The position numbers were made by a program, and so were the translations under genes. DNA of 34,268 nt from Syntrophobacterales bacterium (lineage in GTDB: Bacteria; Desulfobacterota; BSN033; WVXP01; G020346125), in the NCBI GenBank assembly GCA_020346125.1, contig CP070774.1:1123745-1158012 (forward strand), read 5' to 3'. Below, one piece after another: positions 30,634 through 34,268 of the stretch; position 1 is the first letter of the stretch; every line of letters begins with the position of its first letter. The notes below the pieces were generated by a model. The model was given only the letters and a program-made list of their open reading frames with translations, ran no database searches and was not told the DNA's origin.

Positions 30634-31512
30634 TCACTCTATATTCTGAATCTGCTCCCTCATCTTCTCCAGTTCCGCCTTGATCTCTACCACCTTCTGA
30701 GAGATGATGACATCGCTGGCTTTGGCGCTGATGGTATTTACCTCCCTATTGAGCTCTTGGAGCAAAAAATCCATTTTCCGGCCTATGGGTTCATCCGACT
30801 CCAACATTTGGCCGAATTGCTTCAGATGGCTCTCGATCCGAACTACTTCCTCTGTTATGTCGCTCCGCTCTGCGAAATATGCCACCTCTTGATGAAGCCT
30901 CCAGCGGTCAATTTCCATTCCATCTATCATCTCGGCAAGTCGCTCCAAAAGCCTCTTGCGATAAGCCTCCAATACCGATGGAGATCGGCTCTTGACCTCC
31001 TCCATTTGGTGGATAATCCGTTTCAGCCTCTTCTCAAGATCGAGGGCTAAGTTTTTTCCCTCGCTTCTCCTCATCGCCTCAAGTGCCTCCAGACAGCTCA
31101 GCAAAACCCGCGATATCTCCTCCCAAGAGGGGTCGATATCGCCCTCTACCTCCTTCGCCGTGATGACATCCTTTTCCCGCGAAATCAGATCGAGGCTGAC
31201 CTCCCCTGTGAGCTTGAGCTTTGATTTTAAGGTTTCAAGGACATGAACGTACATCTGGGCCACCTCGATGTTGGGCTCGAGCTTGAATTGACCCTTCCCC
31301 TCGGAATCTATCTCAATAGAGATATCGAACCGTCCCCTGGAAAAATGGGCCTTCACCATTTCCTTAATCCGAGTCTCAAGGGACAATAACTTCTTGGGTA
31401 ATTTCAAGCTGATATCGAGATATCGGTGGTTATTTGACCTCGCCTCGGCAGTAACCCTTCCCAACGAAATAGCCTTCCGTCCTATTCCGTAACCAGTCAT
31501 ACTCCTGATCAT
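30634..31512 (-). CDS. yicC: YicC-family endoribonuclease
   Basis: 292 residues, full length. It opens with the family start MIRSMTGYG and has the YicC N-terminal domain (about 1-155) and the C-terminal DUF1732 helical domain (about 205-292, ending EVNTISAKASDVIISQKVVE). YicC proteins are now described as endoribonucleases. It starts one base after the DUF4416 stop, so the two are translated in succession. Confidence 0.94.
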   Translation of the reverse strand: MIRSMTGYGIGRKAISLGRVTAEARSNNHRYLDISLKLPKKLLSLETRIKEMVKAHFSRGRFDISIEIDSEGKGQFKLEPNIEVAQMYVHVLETLKSKLKLTGEVSLDLISREKDVITAKEVEGDIDPSWEEISRVLLSCLEALEAMRRSEGKNLALDLEKRLKRIIHQMEEVKSRSPSVLEAYRKRLLERLAEMIDGMEIDRWRLHQEVAYFAERSDITEEVVRIESHLKQFGQMLESDEPIGRKMDFLLQELNREVNTISAKASDVIISQKVVEIKAELEKMREQIQNIE

Positions 31513-31513
31513 A

Positions 31514-32047
31514 CTACACCCTTTTCCTCTTCAACTGGCTTAAGTAGTTCCTCCTCAGTCCATTCATCAGTTCGATAACCTCCCCTTGACGGTAGTCGGG
31601 GTATGTCCACTCAAGAGGTCTGAAGGAACGGCTTCGAAAAATGAGCGTCAGATCTGCAAAAATACCATCCCGAAGGTAGGGACGATGAGCATAGTCCTTG
31701 GTAGTGGCTAAGACCACGTTCTCCGCTGAGAGAATCCCCGGGTCTATGTTCACCCTCCTGCATCCATTGAGAGAATATCTCTCCTCAATCCCATTCGTCC
31801 TCATCTTGATGTCCACGAGGGCCTCCCTTGGAACGAGTTTCTTGAAGGCGATAAACCTTCTGAAGAGCGGGGAGCCCATCTCCTCATCATAATACCTCGT
31901 TAAATTGAAGGGAAGTAAATCGCTGAGAAGATCTACTTCTCCAAGGAAGGACTTCAAATCCTCAATGGCCATCATCAATAGTTCATCCTCTGATGAAATC
32001 AAACTCATAACCAGCTTAGCGGGCTTCGGAACCTGTGGCTTCCCCAT
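31514..32047 (-). CDS. DUF4416 family protein
   Basis: 177 residues, function unknown. Recognisable family features are the start KPAKLVMSLISSEDELL, a central FNLTRYYDEEMG, and near the C terminus FRPLEWTYPDYR. The family is found mainly in Desulfobacterota and related lineages, usually in the tlyA/yicC/gmk neighbourhood as here. AAAGG overlapping the tlyA stop serves as its ribosome site (five bases between genes). Confidence 0.88.
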   Translation of the reverse strand: MGKPQVPKPAKLVMSLISSEDELLMMAIEDLKSFLGEVDLLSDLLPFNLTRYYDEEMGSPLFRRFIAFKKLVPREALVDIKMRTNGIEERYSLNGCRRVNIDPGILSAENVVLATTKDYAHRPYLRDGIFADLTLIFRSRSFRPLEWTYPDYRQGEVIELMNGLRRNYLSQLKRKRV

Positions 32048-32052
32048 AACCT

Positions 32053-32832
32053 TTACCCGAAAGGATGAATCCGCATATGTCCTTTTTGTACCTTCGGAAT
32101 CTTCTCCAGGTAGATGAAGAACTCCCTATTCCCCTTTGGCCCTAACAGGGGAGATCCCATCGACCCCCTAACCTTTAGACCAATTGACTCTGAAAAACGG
32201 GAGATTCGATCGAGAACCTGCTGATGTTTTCGCTTATCCCTCACCACCCCACCTTTTCCAACCTCCTCTTTTCCCACCTCGAATTGCGGTTTTAATAAAA
32301 CCACTATCTCCCCTCCCTCCCTAATCATGGGAACTACATTGGGGAGGAATTTTTCCACCGATATGAAAGAGGTATCGATAACCACCAAATCCACCCTTTG
32401 CCCTATCTCTTGGGGCTTTAAATAGCGGATATTTTTCCTTTCTATATTCACTACCCGGGGATCGTTCCTCAGTCTCCAGGCCAACTGCCCGTAGCCCACA
32501 TCTACGGCATATACCCTCTTCGCTCCCTTTTGGAGCAAACAATCGGTAAATCCACCTGTTGATGCTCCTATATCCATGGATACCTTCCCCTTCGGGTCTA
32601 CGTGAAATCCACGGAGGGCCTCTTCCAACTTGAGTCCTCCCCGGCTGACATAGGGATGATCACCCCCTTTGACCCGAATTTGGGAATCTGAATTCACGAG
32701 GGTTCCCGCCTTGTCAACCACTCGATCGCCCACCATGACCATGCCAGCCAGAATAACGGTCTTTGCCCTCTCCCGGGATTGGACGAGTCCCTTGTCCACC
32801 AGCAGCCTATCCAGCCGTTCCCGCCTCTTCAT
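32053..32832 (-). CDS. tlyA: TlyA-family rRNA methyltransferase
   Basis: 259 residues. An S4 RNA-binding domain (about 4-60) is fused to a FtsJ-like methyltransferase (about 62-245) with the SAM motif [11 protein letters not shown] (87-97). TlyA 2'-O-methylates ribosomal RNA; some members are called hemolysins by history only. The ATG overlaps the dxs stop (ATGA), so the pair is translationally coupled, as is common in the dxs-tlyA arrangement. Confidence 0.95.
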   Translation of the reverse strand: MKRRERLDRLLVDKGLVQSRERAKTVILAGMVMVGDRVVDKAGTLVNSDSQIRVKGGDHPYVSRGGLKLEEALRGFHVDPKGKVSMDIGASTGGFTDCLLQKGAKRVYAVDVGYGQLAWRLRNDPRVVNIERKNIRYLKPQEIGQRVDLVVIDTSFISVEKFLPNVVPMIREGGEIVVLLKPQFEVGKEEVGKGGVVRDKRKHQQVLDRISRFSESIGLKVRGSMGSPLLGPKGNREFFIYLEKIPKVQKGHMRIHPFG

Positions 32833-34268
32833 TTTAGGACAATTCCCTTTCCAAATCCCATCGCGCCGTGCCTCTCCCTCTGGACCCCCAAGACCATCTC
32901 TCTTGCCTCTTCCGCAATTCCCTCCTTATTAATGCTATACATTCCCCTGAGAGTTTCCTGTTGACCATGCTCCACAAATCGGTCAGGGATCCCTATACGT
33001 CTTACCCTCACCCAGGAAAGCCCCCTTTCCTGGAAGAGCTCCAGGACCGCACTGCCAAATCCACCGTCCAATACATTCTCCTCAACGGTGAGGACTTTCC
33101 CCAATCTTTCAGCCATGGGGCAGATGAGCTCTTTATCCAGGGGTTTCACGAAACGGCAGTTGATTACCGAAGCCCCAATACTATGCTCTGATAACATATG
33201 GGCCGCCTCCAAGCTCGGGTATACCGTAGATCCGATGGCCAGGATGAGCACATCGTCCCCCTCCAACAGAACCTCTCCCTTTCCCACCTCCAACGCTCTC
33301 AACTCCGGGTCCATCTTCACCCCGTATCCAGCCCCCCTTGGATAGCGAAAGGCGATAGGCGTTTTCCATGCGATAGCAGTCTTGATCATATGTTGAAACT
33401 CATTTTCATCCTTCGGGGCCATCACCACCATATTGGGCAGGTGCCTGAGATAGGAGAGATCGAAGAGTCCGTGGTGGGTTGGCCCGTCACTGCCCACGAT
33501 TCCTCCCCTATCCAAGGCAAAGACTACGGGCAGGTTCTGCAGGCAAACATCTTGTTGAACCTGATCATATGCTCTCTGCAGAAAGGTGGAATAGATGGCC
33601 ACCACCGGTTTGAAACCCTCGAGGGCCAAACCGGCCGCAAAGGTAACGGCGTGCTGTTCGGCGATACCAATGTCGAAGAACCGCTCGGGGAACCGCGTTG
33701 AATATCCCCTCAACCCCGTCCCGTCCTCCATCGCCGCAGTGATGGCAATGATCCTATCGTCTTCTTCAGCCAATCGAACTACGGTATTCCCAAAGATCTC
33801 GGTATAGGTTGGGGGGACATTTTCCTTCTTATGCAGTCTTCCCGTCTGAATATGAAAGGGGCCGACGCCGTGGAATCGAGCTGGATCGCGCTCTGCAGGG
33901 TAGTACCCCTTCCCCTTATGGGTCAGAATGTGGACCAATATCGGTCCCTCCATTTTGGCTACATTGGAGAAGGTTTCAACCAGGTGATCCAATCGATGGC
34001 CCTCTATAGGACCAATATATTTAAAGCCCAATTCTTCGAAGAGCACCCCAGGGGTGAGAAATCCCTTAAAAGATTCCTCCGCCTGCTTGGCAATTTTATA
34101 CATTGACCTTCCAATTCCCGGAAGGGTTTGTAGAAAAGCTTTCATCTCGCCACGAAATCGGTTCACGAATCGTCCCGTCATAACCCGGCTCAGGTAGGAA
34201 GCCAAGGCCCCTACATTGGGAGAGATGGACATCTCATTATCATTGAGTACTACGATGAGGTCCTTTCC
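32829..34268 (-). CDS. dxs: 1-deoxy-D-xylulose-5-phosphate synthase (5' end outside window)
   Basis: About 480 C-terminal residues are present; the frame runs open through the right window edge. The last visible codons encode [13 protein letters not shown], the second half of the thiamine-diphosphate motif. [10 protein letters not shown] and the transketolase C-terminal domain are intact. This is the copy in the standard context, coupled to tlyA. It is clearly diverged from the complete copy at 16348. Compare [16 protein letters not shown] here with [16 protein letters not shown] there. Confidence 0.96.
   Translation of the reverse strand, partial: GKDLIVVLNDNEMSISPNVGALASYLSRVMTGRFVNRFRGEMKAFLQTLPGIGRSMYKIAKQAEESFKGFLTPGVLFEELGFKYIGPIEGHRLDHLVETFSNVAKMEGPILVHILTHKGKGYYPAERDPARFHGVGPFHIQTGRLHKKENVPPTYTEIFGNTVVRLAEEDDRIIAITAAMEDGTGLRGYSTRFPERFFDIGIAEQHAVTFAAGLALEGFKPVVAIYSTFLQRAYDQVQQDVCLQNLPVVFALDRGGIVGSDGPTHHGLFDLSYLRHLPNMVVMAPKDENEFQHMIKTAIAWKTPIAFRYPRGAGYGVKMDPELRALEVGKGEVLLEGDDVLILAIGSTVYPSLEAAHMLSEHSIGASVINCRFVKPLDKELICPMAERLGKVLTVEENVLDGGFGSAVLELFQERGLSWVRVRRIGIPDRFVEHGQQETLRGMYSINKEGIAEEAREMVLGVQRERHGAMGFGKGIVLK

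Noticed and set aside
1-34268. tRNA, rRNA or CRISPR arrays
   Set aside because: No T-loop pattern in a cloverleaf context, no rRNA sequence and no spaced direct repeats were recognised by eye. A covariance-model scan would be decisive.

Overview
The window reads as chromosomal DNA of a Gram-negative bacterium, most likely Desulfobacterota (former Deltaproteobacteria) or a close relative. The evidence is the block dxs-tlyA-DUF4416-yicC-remA-gmk-rpoZ, the pair miaB/bifunctional nuclease, the order cmk-ispH-rpsA, an archaeal-type FBP aldolase/phosphatase, a TGS-domain DRG-type GTPase, and many PilZ proteins with sigma-54 promoters. The lineage call is an inference from gene order and family content. 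No rRNA or tRNA gene is visible.

Layout. (1) 1-1851, + strand: a ribbon-helix-helix-like protein and a tyrosine recombinase, apparently the end of an integrated element whose body lies left of the window. Everything after this is on the - strand. (2) 1846-10633, housekeeping: a DHH phosphoesterase, then cmk-ispH-rpsA (sigma-70-like promoter and rpsA terminator both visible), then surE - FBP aldolase/phosphatase - miaB - bifunctional nuclease from a promoter in front of surE. (3) 10.7-28.1 kb, accessory region: eight PilZ (cyclic-di-GMP receptor) proteins, an excisionase-type HTH protein, an HTH-PilZ fusion, two DUF4124 coiled-coil secreted proteins, zinc-ribbon proteins, small membrane proteins, an unrecognised 603-residue protein and a second complete dxs. 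(4) 28.2-34.3 kb, housekeeping: DRG-type GTPase, then dxs (cut by the window end)-tlyA-DUF4416-yicC-remA-gmk-rpoZ in tight, partly overlapping order.

The main discovery is in region 3. Eight - strand sites match the sigma-54 -24/-12 pattern (GG-N10-GC; seven carry TGGCA and one TGGTA at -24). All lie in intergenic DNA 20-270 bases upstream of a gene. They drive five PilZ-related or HTH units (one of which carries dxs), the zinc-ribbon/DUF4124/603-aa operon, and two units of unknown proteins. I found no comparable site in front of the housekeeping operons. This looks like a local sigma-54 regulon coupled to c-di-GMP sensing. An HTH domain occurs once fused to PilZ and once as a separate gene in the same operon as a PilZ gene, suggesting that the two act together. 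Neither rpoN nor a sigma-54 activator lies in the window.
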